Shown in pieces: positions 55,749 to 64,000 of a stretch of DNA of 64,000 nucleotides. The notes under the pieces were generated by a model. That model was not told the DNA's origin. It saw only the letters and a list, made by a program, of their open reading frames with translations, and did no database searches. The position numbers and the translations under genes are program-made. This DNA is from Elymus sibiricus (Eukaryota; Streptophyta; Magnoliopsida; Poales; Poaceae), in contig CM077665.1 in NCBI GenBank assembly GCA_039707655.1, forward strand, positions 134,683,148-134,747,147, given 5' to 3'. Position 1 is the first letter of the stretch; each line of letters starts with the position of its first letter.

Positions 55749-56315
55749 TGTCGTGGGAACGACTCCGACAGTACGAAGGGGGTAGGGTAAAGGAGCATGA
55801 TCTATCGAGATGCATATGGGTGACACGGTGTTTTAGCGAGTTCGGGCCTCTCGCGGTGGAGATAACAGCCCTACGTCTCGTGCTCCGGAGAGGCTTTGTT
55901 TTTATCTGAGTATGTATCCGGAGATTACAATGAGAGAGAGAGAGAGAGAGAGAAGAAACTGTCCTTCGAATGAGAGGCCCCGGGCGGCTTATATAGAGTC
56001 CGCTGCCCGGGAGTTACAAGTCATAAAGACAGGTTTAATGGCATGCTAATGGCCGACCGTTTTCTGCCATTATGATGGTGGTAATTGTTTCTGGCGGTTG
56101 GACTGCTGTCGTCCGAGTGGTGATGGTTGTTGATGCCGCCCGAGTCGTCGAGTGGATGTAGAATCTTCCGAGTGAGATGGATGTCGAGTGGATCGTAAGC
56201 TTTGCTTACTCCAATCGGAATCTTCCTTGTAGTCTTGTAATCTTCCAAAGTAGTGTCCTTAGGTAGGGTACGTGGGTCAGGCCTATGACCCTACCCTAGG
56301 TACATATCCCCATCA
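55749..56315 (-). repeat. 5' LTR of element L
   Basis: Near-identical to 48928-49492. Minus-strand TATA box CTATATAAG at 55988-55996. Confidence 0.95.
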
Positions 56316-57168
56316 ATCACAACATGCATATCATCAAAATATCGAACACTTATTAAGTTCACATGATTACTTGCAACATGACTTCTCCCGTGACCTCAAG
56401 AACAAAGGTAACTACTCACAAATAATATTCAAGCTCAAGATCAGAGGGGTATTGAATAGCATAATGGATCTGAACATATAATCTTCCACCAAATAAACCA
56501 TATAGCAATCAACTACATGATGTAATCAACACTACTAGTCACCCACAGGTACCAATCTGAGGTTCCGGTACAAAGATTGAACACAAGAGATGAACTAGGG
56601 TTTGATAGGAGGTGGTGCTGTTGATGATGTTGATGAAGATTGGCCTCCCAAAGATGAGAGGGGTGTTGGTGATGACGATGGCTTCGATTTCCCCCTCCGG
56701 GAGGGAAGTTTCCCCGGTGGAATCGCTCCGCTAGAGGGCAAAAGTGCTCCTGCCCAAGTTCCGCCTCGAGACGGTGGCGTTCTAGGTCAAAAGACCTTAT
56801 ATACCAGAAGATGGGCCCCGAAGGTGGGCCGAGGAGGGCACAACCCACCAGGGCACGCATGGGGGCCTAGCGCGCCCTGGTGTCTTGTGCCCACCAGGGT
56901 GGCCCCCTCCGGTAGTTGTTTGCTCCAGTATTTTTAATATAATCCAAAAATATTCTCCGTAAAGTTTCAGCTTGTTTAGAGAAGTGCAGAATAGGTATCT
57001 CTGAAGTCCTTTTTCAGGTCCAGAATTCCAGCTGTCGGTATTCTCCCTCTTTGTGTAAACCTTGCATATTATGAGAGAAAAGGCATTAGAATCACTCCCT
57101 AAAGCATTATTATTCAACAAAACATTATAAATAACAGTAGGAAATCATGATGCAAAATGGACGTATCA
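56316..57168 (-). repeat. 5' LTR of element C, outer piece
   Basis: Begins with the ATCAC duplicate and matches 13451-14305. It starts (minus strand) TGATACGTCCATTTTGC at 57168, next to TSD CCCTG. It contains the full hairpin (56832-56895) and the TATA box GGTATATAAGG near 56800. Confidence 0.92.
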
Positions 57169-59286
57169 CCCTGCAACTTAAGGTGGCTAGGGATTTGATT
57201 GCCCGACTTGATGCTGCCCAAGATCACCACACACTCTCCCCTTCTGAGACGTGGCTGAGGCGGAAGCTCAAAGCCTCCTATCTCATCCTCGCCTCTCGAG
57301 AGAGGTCCATTGCGCGACAGAGGATGCACATCTCTTGGCTACGAAGTGAGGACGCTGCCATCTCCTTCTTCCAAGTGCATACTTCACACTGCAAACAACA
57401 TACCTTCATGGCCTCGCTTCGCGTTGGTGACCAGATGATCGTTAGTCACTATGTCATGGTCGAGGAAGCCTTCAACTACTTCTCTAACGTCCTTGGCTCG
57501 ACTTAGGAGCACGATTACACTTTGAACCTCCATTCGTTGTGAATAAGCCAATTCAACCTTCAAGATCTCGAGGTTCAATGATGTGAGGAAGAAATTTGGC
57601 GCACGGTGAAGAGCTTGCCGACCGGGAAGGCCCCCGGACCCGACGGATTCACCTCTGAGTTCCTATGTGCATGCTGGGATACCGTCAAGCATGACTTTTG
57701 CGAAGCATTCGACAAGCTCTACACCATGAATGGGAGGGGTTTCTAGAAGCTCAATGAGGCCCTTCTCACTCTACTCCCGAAGCAAGCGGACGCGCAATCC
57801 CTATCCGACTTCCAACCGATCAGTCTCATACATCTCTTTGCGAAGCTCATCGCAAAGACTCTCGCCCTGAGGCTTGCTTCGATGGTTTCCACTAACCAGA
57901 GTGCCTTCATCTTCGGTAGATGCATCCACGACAACTTCCTATTGGTGCAACAGACGGCTCGACTTCTCCACAACCTTAAGGCGCCGCGCATGCAGCTCAA
58001 GCTGGACATTGCGCGCGCCTTCGACTGTGTCTCATGGCTCTTCCTCTTGCGGATCCTCGAGCACCTTGACTTTGGATCCCGCTGGTGAGAGTGGATCTCT
58101 ATCCTTCTCTCCACGGCGTCCACGCGAGTACTCAGAAACGGACACCCGGGGCCTCCAATCGAACATGCACACGTACTACGTCAAGGCGACCCGATCTTCC
58201 CAATGCTCTTCACCTTGGTCATCGACGTGCTCAACTCCATGCTGCTACGGGTCGTTGATCTTGGCCTCCTCCAGCACCTCACTGCGAGGCATGCGACCTC
58301 AAGCATACCCCTGTACGCGGATGATGTCGTCATCTTATGTCACACCGACCACCACGGCATTGCCACTGTGCGCGAGCTGCTTCGGGTGTTCGGGAGGGCT
58401 TCCGGTCTACACACAAACTTTTGGCAAATGCTCTGCCACCCCCATCCACTGCACTGATGAGCAGATCGCGATAATCAGGACCGAGATGCATTGCTCGGTG
58501 ACCCAATTCCCCATCACCTACCTTGGCCTACTACTCTCCATTCGGAAGGCCTCTACCGTGATTCTCATACCCCTAGTCGAGAAGCTCGAGTGAAAGTTGT
58601 CCACTTGACGAGCTTCTATGCTTTACAAGGGGGATCGTCTTGCACTTGTGCGACATGTCCTATGCGCCATCCCGACGCACTTCTTCATTGCGATCGCCTT
58701 CAACCAATCCATTCTCAAGAAGGTTAACCGGATCATCCGCGGCTTCCTATGGGATGGGAGCAAGGAGGCCAATGGTGGCCAATGCCTCGTCAACTGGAAG
58801 AGGGTTTGTCGCCGCACTTCACTTGGAGGCCTCGGCATCATAGATCTTCAACGCACTGGCGTTGCTCTCCGTACCAGATGGGTATGGCTACAGCGCACAG
58901 AAGCTAGTCGCCCATGGAGCCACCTACAATTCCCCACGACTGGGACGTGAGCGCCATCTTTAGGGTGTCCACTACTTGGAACATCGGCAACGACAACACA
59001 TGTAGATTCCGGACCGACCACTAGATCGACGGGAGATCAGTGGCCGAGCTCGCCCCACTTATCTTCACACTTGTCCCGCGACGGCGCCGCAAAGAGCACA
59101 CCGTCCAAGCAGGCCTCCATCTTCGATCGTGGGTGCAGGACATAGAGGGAGCACTTGGGCCCGAGGCTATGGTTCAATACATAGACCACTGGAGGCGGGT
59201 CTGCCACATAAACCTCTTAGGAGAGCCCGACACCTTGACCTGGCGATTGACTGCATCGATGACATACTCGGCCCGCTCGTGCTACC
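57169..59286 (+). pseudogene. L1-type LINE H, part 2 (RT and C-terminal region)
   Basis: Continues from 12816 with QLKVARDLIARLDAAQ, LKASYLILASRERSIARQR and ISWLRSEDAAISFFQVHTSH. RT words then follow across shifts and stops: LPTGKAPGPDGFTSEF, LSDFQPISLIHLFAKLIAKT, NQSAFIFGRCIHDNFLLVQ, LKLDIARAFDCVSWLFLL (first catalytic Asp), VLRQGDPIFPMLFTLVIDVL and IPLYADDVVILCHTDH (catalytic ADD). The C-terminal part has LALVRHVLCAIPTHFFIAIA, GGQCLVNWKRVCRR, LGGLGIIDLQRTGVALRTRW and the tail LTWRLTASMTYSARSCYL. The decay makes it old. Element G interrupts it at 59287, so the 3' end is not seen. Confidence 0.88.
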
Positions 59287-59644
59287 TGAAAGCACGTTTG
59301 CTCCCTTGGTGGTTTTGGTAATTAATAACAACATATAAGTCATTGAACTAATGTTTCCACTAAGCATATTTCAGGAAAAGATCAATGATAGGATTGGCAA
59401 AAGGATCGTGGAGATTGTGAAAATACCCCAAGATGCAAGGAAATAGATTGGCAAAGCTTCAAGCAAGAGGACTCTACATTTTACATTTGTGAGAAATCAC
59501 TTTGAGTCCATAGGAAAGCCAATACTATTAAAAGGGGGTAAGGTATTGTTGGTGAACAAAATGCTCATATGTGCACAAGTGATAGTCACCAAAAACACCC
59601 GCAAGCTCTTCCACAAAAAGTCTGTCAAAAGCCAAATATTCAAA

Positions 59645-59965
59645 ATCGGTGCAACCAACACTTTCCACTCGGTGCCACCGATTCTCAACCTCAGACAGAC
59701 TCAGCCAAACCCTAGCCACTTCGGTGCAACCGATTCTATTCCGGTGCCACCGAGTTTGGGTTGCCAACTTTCTGTTACGCAAATTCACAATATCGATCCT
59801 ACCGAGATTGCTGAATCGGCGTCACCGAGATTGGGCAATCTGACCATTGGTCACCTTATCGGTGCAACCGAGTTTCATATATCAGTCTCACCGAGATTCA
59901 AAAGTTGCCACCTTTTGGTCACTTCGGTACCACCGAGATTAACACATCGGTGTCACCGAGTTGGT
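59645..59965 (+). repeat. Cluster of about ten TCGGTGNCACCGA-type palindromes in LTR G
   Basis: Sites include CTCGGTGCCACCGA (59669), TTCGGTGCAACCGA (59720), CCGGTGCCACCGAG (59741), ATCGGTGCAACCGAG (near 59859), CGGTACCACCGAG and CGGTGTCACCGAG (near 59926 and 59949). They are spaced irregularly by 20-60 bp, directly upstream of TATA. Confidence 0.85.
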
Positions 59966-60000
59966 CATTTTGTGTGTAACGGTTGGATTTTTGGGGATGC

Positions 60001-60010
60001 CTATATATAC
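60001..60010 (+). promoter_or_regulatory. TATA box of LTR G
   Basis: CTATATATAC, about 35 bp after the last palindrome of the cluster. Confidence 0.65.
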
Positions 60011-60806
60011 CCCTTCACCACCACCTACTCGAAAGAGAAGCACTCAGAACTATTCCATACTTGCCCCATCCAGTTTTCTGAGAGAGAGCCACCTACTCAT
60101 GTGTTGAGATCATGCCATTCCATTCCAACCATATGAATCTTGATCTCTAGCCTCCCCAAGTTGCTTTCCACCAATCCCATCTCTTCCACCAAGCCAAATC
60201 TGTGAGAGAGAGATTGTGTGTTGAGGAGTCTATCATCTTGAAGCACAAGAGCAAGGAGTTCATCGTCTTACCGAGCCTATTACCTTTTGGAGGGTGGTGC
60301 CTCCTAGATTGGTTAGGTGTCGCTTGGGAGCCTCCTACTTCGTGTTGTGGAGTTGAACCAAGAAGTTTGTAAGGGCAAGGAGATCGCCTACTTCGTGAAG
60401 ATCTACCCATAGTGAGGCTAGTCCTTCGTGGACGGAAGCCGTTATGGAATAGTCGAGGTTGCTACTTCGTGGACCCTTATGGGTGGAGCCCTCCGTGGAC
60501 TCTCGCGACCGTTACCCTTCATGGGTTGAAGACTCCATAAACGTGGACATACGATAGCACCACCTATCGGAACCACGAAAAAAACCATCGTGTCTACAAT
60601 TGCGTTTGATCCTCCTACCCTTCCTTTTCTACTCATGCTTGTTGTTACTTTCCGCTGCTATACTCTTAGACATGCATGTGTAGGGTGTACTTGACTTGTT
60701 ATGAATGCTAAAATCTGCCAAGACTAAAATTGAGAAAAGGTAGAATTTTTATTTGGTCAAGTAGTCTAATCACCCCCCCCTCTAGACATACTTTCGGTCC
60801 TACAAG

Positions 60807-60822
60807 TGGTATCAGAGCTTTG
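60807..60822 (+). other. Primer-binding site of element G
   Basis: TGGTATCAGAGCTTTG, two bases inside the LTR end. Complementary to initiator Met tRNA. Confidence 0.9.
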
Positions 60823-60857
60823 GTCTCCATTGCATTGGTCTTACAACCTAGGAGAGT

Positions 60858-63044
60858 ATGGCGTCTAGTGCGAGAAATTATCACCGTAGAGGTCCGTACT
60901 TTGATGGCACAAATTTTGCTAGTTGGAAGCACAAAATGAAAATGCATATTCTTGGTCATAACCCCGCCGTTTGGGCTGTTGTTCGTGTTGGCTTGCAAGG
61001 CGAATTCTTTACGAATGGAAAGGAACCGGATCGTGAAGCGACCGCGGATGAGTTGAGGATGTTACAATACAACGCTCAAGCATGTGACATTCTCTTCAAC
61101 TGCTTATGCCCCGAAGAATTCAACAAAATCAGCCGCCTTGAGAATGCAAAAGAGATTTGGGATACTTTGGTTGATATGAACGAAGGAACCGAGTCCGTGA
61201 GAGAATCCAAGTTGTATGTTCTTCAAAGTCAGCTTGACAAGTTCAAGATGAAGGATGGTGAAGGAGTCGCGGAGATGTACTCTAGGCTAGCTCTCATCAC
61301 CAATGAGATTGCCGACTTAGGAAGCGAAGAAATGACCGACAAATTCATCATCAAGAAGATACTTAGAGCTTTGGATGAGAAATACGACACCGTGTGCACA
61401 TTGATCCAAATGATGCCCAACTACAAAGATCTCAAGCCTACAGAAGTCATTGGAAGGATTGTTGCTCATGAGATGACACTCAAAGACAAAGAAGAGCTTC
61501 ACAACAAGTCTAGCGGTGCTTACAAAGCCACAAGTGATGCTCCCGCAACTTCAAGCGACAACCTTGTCACCGATGAAGAGATAAGCCTCATGGTCAAGAA
61601 ATTCAACAAGTTCTACAAGAAGAGAGGCAAAGAGAGAAGCTCCAACTCAAGATATGATGAGAAGCGTTCGTCAAGTCGTGACCACAATTGCTACAATTGT
61701 GGGAAGCCCGGACACTACTCCAATGAGTGCACGGCTCCCTACATACGAAGAGAAGAGTCACCAAGAAGACGAAGCTCAAGGAATGAATCACCTCAAAGAG
61801 AGAGAAGGAGTAGAGATGATCGTTATGAACGAAGATACTCAAGGAGAAGTAGGGATTCGGAGAAGAAGGACAAGTACACCAAGAGCTACACAAGAAGAAA
61901 ACATCAAGCTCATGTTGGTGAATGGGTTTCCGGCTCCGACTCCGACAACAACTCCGAGAGAAGCTATCACTCCGACTCCGACTATAGTCAAGATGATGGT
62001 GTTGCCGGGATTGCTCTAGTGACTACCAACTCCTATGATCTATTTGATTCACCAAACGAAGGGAGTGGAAGTTGCTTCATGGCTAAAGGCCCCAAGGTAT
62101 CACACCCCGAGTATCTTGATTTCAATAGTGATGAAGATGATTTGCTTTGTGATGATGACTTGCTCTTAGATAAAACTAGTGATGTTAGTCAAAATGAACT
62201 TGATAATTCTCATGCTAGTCAAGATAAGTCATTTGATGATGATAAGATGAAAATAGAACAACTAACTAAAGAACTAAACACTCTTAAGTTAGCTTATGAA
62301 TCTACTCTTGAAGATCATAGAGAGCTTCTAAGAACTCATGAGAATCTACGCTTCGAGAAGCTCAACTTGGAGCAAGAGCATGAGTTTCTTAAAGCTATCA
62401 ATGACGATCTCCGAAAGAAGACTTCATCTTATCTAGCCAAACGACTACTCTTGTCTACATTCATGCCTCAAGTTAAAACTAAACAAACTAGTAACAAAGG
62501 CAAGAAAGGTTCTTCATCTAGTAGCAACAATAAAAATGCTAAACCTAATGATGTTGCTTCTAGTAGTTCTATTGATTCCACTAATGATGATTCTCTTAGC
62601 CAAGTTACACTTGAGCAAGAAAATACTTTATTGAAAGGAACTATAGAGAAAGGTATCTACAAGAGTCTTGCCGGGTGTAAGCAATTTGAGGAAATTGTAC
62701 GCAAGCACGGAGGATACCGGAAGAATCATGGTGTTGGCTACTTCAACGCTAATGGAGTTGAATGGGAAGAAGGTCAATACCCCAAGCCCAAGTTTGTTTC
62801 TCAAAAGGAGAAGTATGAAAATACTCTTCCCAAGGGAACAAGCACTCAAGATGACCTTCCACCACAAGACCACAAGCTCAAGGGCAAGAAAAAGCTTCAA
62901 GAGGACATTGACTCATATGAAGATGAATCCCTAGCTATGGTGGAGTGGGTTCCCAAGGCTACTTCAAGCTCAACTTCTACAAAGGCTACTTCAACACCAA
63001 GGATCCCCATCAACTTGATGTGGGTCCCCAAGAACAAGAACTAG
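60858..63044 (+). CDS. gag: Gag polyprotein of element G, intact, 728 codons
   Basis: An uninterrupted ORF starts at ATG 60858 (MASSARNYHRRGPYFDGTN), 36 bases after the PBS. Residues 1-200 form a copia UBN2-type Gag (FASWKHKMKMHILGHNPAVW, ILFNCLCPEEFNKIS, LQSQLDKFKMKDGEGV, ILRALDEKYDTVCTLIQMM). Near residue 275 is the CCHC zinc knuckle CYNCGKPGHYSNEC, followed by an Arg/Ser-rich stretch (RRRSSRNESPQRERRSR). Then come an acidic region, a long coiled coil (IEQLTKELNTLKLAYESTLE, LNLEQEHEFLKAINDDL) and a Ser/Asn linker. A GIYKSLAGCKQFEEIV and EWEEGQYPKPKFV block shared with the Gag of D follows. It should form the particle and bind RNA in the cytoplasm. It is the only fully intact canonical retroelement ORF in the window. 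Confidence 0.93.
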   Translation: MASSARNYHRRGPYFDGTNFASWKHKMKMHILGHNPAVWAVVRVGLQGEFFTNGKEPDREATADELRMLQYNAQACDILFNCLCPEEFNKISRLENAKEIWDTLVDMNEGTESVRESKLYVLQSQLDKFKMKDGEGVAEMYSRLALITNEIADLGSEEMTDKFIIKKILRALDEKYDTVCTLIQMMPNYKDLKPTEVIGRIVAHEMTLKDKEELHNKSSGAYKATSDAPATSSDNLVTDEEISLMVKKFNKFYKKRGKERSSNSRYDEKRSSSRDHNCYNCGKPGHYSNECTAPYIRREESPRRRSSRNESPQRERRSRDDRYERRYSRRSRDSEKKDKYTKSYTRRKHQAHVGEWVSGSDSDNNSERSYHSDSDYSQDDGVAGIALVTTNSYDLFDSPNEGSGSCFMAKGPKVSHPEYLDFNSDEDDLLCDDDLLLDKTSDVSQNELDNSHASQDKSFDDDKMKIEQLTKELNTLKLAYESTLEDHRELLRTHENLRFEKLNLEQEHEFLKAINDDLRKKTSSYLAKRLLLSTFMPQVKTKQTSNKGKKGSSSSSNNKNAKPNDVASSSSIDSTNDDSLSQVTLEQENTLLKGTIEKGIYKSLAGCKQFEEIVRKHGGYRKNHGVGYFNANGVEWEEGQYPKPKFVSQKEKYENTLPKGTSTQDDLPPQDHKLKGKKKLQEDIDSYEDESLAMVEWVPKATSSSTSTKATSTPRIPINLMWVPKNKN

Positions 63045-64000
63045 AGAGTTCTTGAGGGGTGACTCCGCCAATGAAATTCACTCACATTCATCATTGGCAA
63101 GAACTATTTGCAATCAACATCAACTCTATGCAATAGTTTAAGGAGTCACACATTCCCTCAAAGGTAAGCAAGGGACAAGGTAATCAACAAATCGATGGAC
63201 ATCATCACACATGCTTTGCACTCCATGTCCATAGATATTCTTGTATTTGTCTCTTGTATGTTGGGACTAACCCATGTAGGTGAGAAGAGTAAGGAAACAA
63301 CAAGGATGCTCCCAACTCTTGGTGATCTTCATCAACCTTGAGCATCCACCACTACCTCACCAACATGAAGTCTTCATTGACAAAATCCAAGGTTAGTTTA
63401 TCCCTCCTATGGGGGGATGTCACATCAAGGGGGAGCTTTACTCTAAGACTTGAGCTAAAGCATCTCTTAGTATGTGACAATATTAAATGCTTTATGAAAA
63501 AGTGGTAACCCCACTTGTGCTTAAACGATGAGTATGACCTATGATCAAGTATTCTTACTTGGCTCCTAAGTCAATATACTCATATATAGATGACTTCGTC
63601 ATCACCCAAGTGCTTGTTAGATGCTAGTATGTATGTGCATGTTTGTCATGATTTCTTTTGACATCTTATTGTGTGAGCATGTTGGTCTGTATTTATTTAC
63701 TCATTCGAGGACATCCAATTGTTGCTATTTGGCTTTTGATTTATCTTTTGCCAATTGGATGGACAAGAATGCCTAGGACCACTCTCTAGCTATCTATGAT
63801 ATCTCACCTCATATTCTATTCATGCTGCATCACAAAATTTGAACAAGTACTTTTCGATCCCTCTGTGTGTGGAGCACTCGGAGTTCCTTATCGACAAAGG
63901 ACTGACCATTAAAACCTCCCAAGTGCATCTCGATGGAACCAACCCACAATTCTCGGTCTCACCGAATGCCTAGGGTTGATCTGGTTTTCTATCTCGGTAC
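63045..64000 (+). other. Non-coding DNA after Gag in element G
   Basis: No ORF, protease, integrase or RT motif found. A purine tract CATCAAGGGGGAGC lies at 63424-63437, well inside the region. A TCGGTCTCACCGA palindrome like those of the LTR occurs at 63950, near the window edge. The 3' LTR is not clearly reached. Confidence 0.6.

Larger units (their letters stand above)
48928..56315 (-). mobile_element. Element L: LARD-type non-coding LTR element built of tandem arrays
   Basis: Perfect boundaries: TSD ATCAC at 48923-48927 and 56316-56320, and LTRs of 565 and 567 bp that differ at about three bases plus one GA-repeat indel. The minus orientation is set by the PBS TTGGCGCCCACCGTGGG next to the LTR at 55749 and the purine tract ATTCGGGGGCTAA next to the other LTR. 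The PBS type is that of several gypsy (Tat/Grande-like) families. The 6.26-kb internal domain has no gag or pol. It is almost wholly tandem repeats of several periods, nearly all containing CCGAGTG or its complement. The element must move in trans. Confidence 0.93.
12817..57168 (-). mobile_element. Element C: Athila-like Ty3/gypsy retrotransposon (host of D and L)
   Basis: The complete element is flanked by the 5-bp TSD CCCTG at 12812-12816 and 57169-57173. On the minus strand it reads: 5' LTR (three pieces: 56316-57168, 48746-48927, 21440-21901), PBS, gag, protease, RT, RNase H, integrase, accessory ORF, 3' non-coding region, polypurine tract and 3' LTR (12817-14305). The 5' LTR is interrupted by element D and element L. 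Its reassembled length is about 1.49 kb, equal to the 3' LTR. The Athila-like call rests on the PBS TGGCACCGTTGCCGGGG and RT words such as YHYPLPFIDHMFERLS and FVDDFSVYG. All ORFs carry stops or shifts, so the copy is dead. Confidence 0.9.
59287..60804 (+). repeat. 5' LTR of element G
   Basis: About 1.52 kb, similar in length to LTR D. It contains a cluster of TCGGTG..CACCGA palindromes (59645-59965), a TATA box and a CT-rich leader. Confidence 0.85.
59287..64000 (+). mobile_element. Element G: SIRE-like copia element with Gag only (5' part)
   Basis: The 5' LTR (59287-60804) starts TGAAAGCACG and ends GGTCCTACA. It is followed by a Met-type PBS, a 728-codon Gag and about 1 kb without ORF, running off the right edge. 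The possible left TSD is CTACC (59282-59286), which cannot be checked without the other end. No protease motif (DSGCT) follows Gag. In D, pol begins shortly after gag, so G appears to be a gag-only derivative. Confidence 0.82.

Overview
The window looks like intergenic DNA from a large grass genome, most likely Triticeae (wheat, barley, rye or Aegilops). I found no host gene, tRNA, rRNA or CRISPR array. Almost every base belongs to nested transposable elements. Evidence for the origin is the plant-type Ty3/gypsy (Athila-like, Tekay-like) and Ty1/copia (SIRE-like) proteins, LTRs opening with TGATACGTC, TGAAAGTGCG or TGTAACACC, plant RTE and L1 LINEs, and a PIF/Harbinger transposase. Family names are deliberately not given; lineage calls rest on motifs I could read.

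Layout, left to right. (1) Bases 1-7295 are the 3' part of element A, a gag-protease-only gypsy element on the plus strand. An RTE LINE with a very long CAA/CAG-type tail is inserted just after its ORF, with a 15-bp target-site duplication (TSD). (2) Bases 7296-10233 hold an LTR relict and GC-rich DNA resembling a LINE 3' region, split by solo LTR B. B is the same LTR type as A, inverted, with TSD GATGG. (3) Bases 10751-12268 are a truncated PIF/Harbinger element. (4) A decayed L1-type LINE (H) starts near 12269 and resumes at 57169. It is split by a small hAT-type MITE and by element C.

Element C (12817-57168, minus strand, TSD CCCTG) is an Athila-like gypsy element with gag, protease, RT, RNase H, integrase and an accessory ORF, all broken. 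Its 5' LTR was hit twice. Element D (21902-48745, minus, TSD CATAG) is a SIRE-like copia element of about 13.7 kb net, with a large accessory ORF downstream of pol. Element L (48928-56315, minus, TSD ATCAC) is a protein-less element made of tandem arrays, with near-identical LTRs. D was in turn hit by element E (24573-33943, plus, TSD AATTT) and by a truncated lone LTR, F (34477-38257). The right end (59287-64000) is element G, a SIRE-like copia element with an intact 728-codon Gag and no visible pol.

The most interesting content is in element E. It has Tekay-like LTRs but no gag or pol. It carries two tandem paralogous genes, each with its own TATA box, whose shared core resembles a double-stranded-RNA-binding fold. 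It also has a small antisense membrane-protein gene with its own TATA box. Accessory ORFs of C and D also sit behind internal TATA promoters; in D a 5'-UTR intron is predicted, and in C the promoter looks like a copied LTR U3. Four promoters (LTRs A, B, C and the internal C promoter) share a long GC-rich hairpin upstream of TATA. Function is inferred throughout from sequence reading alone.
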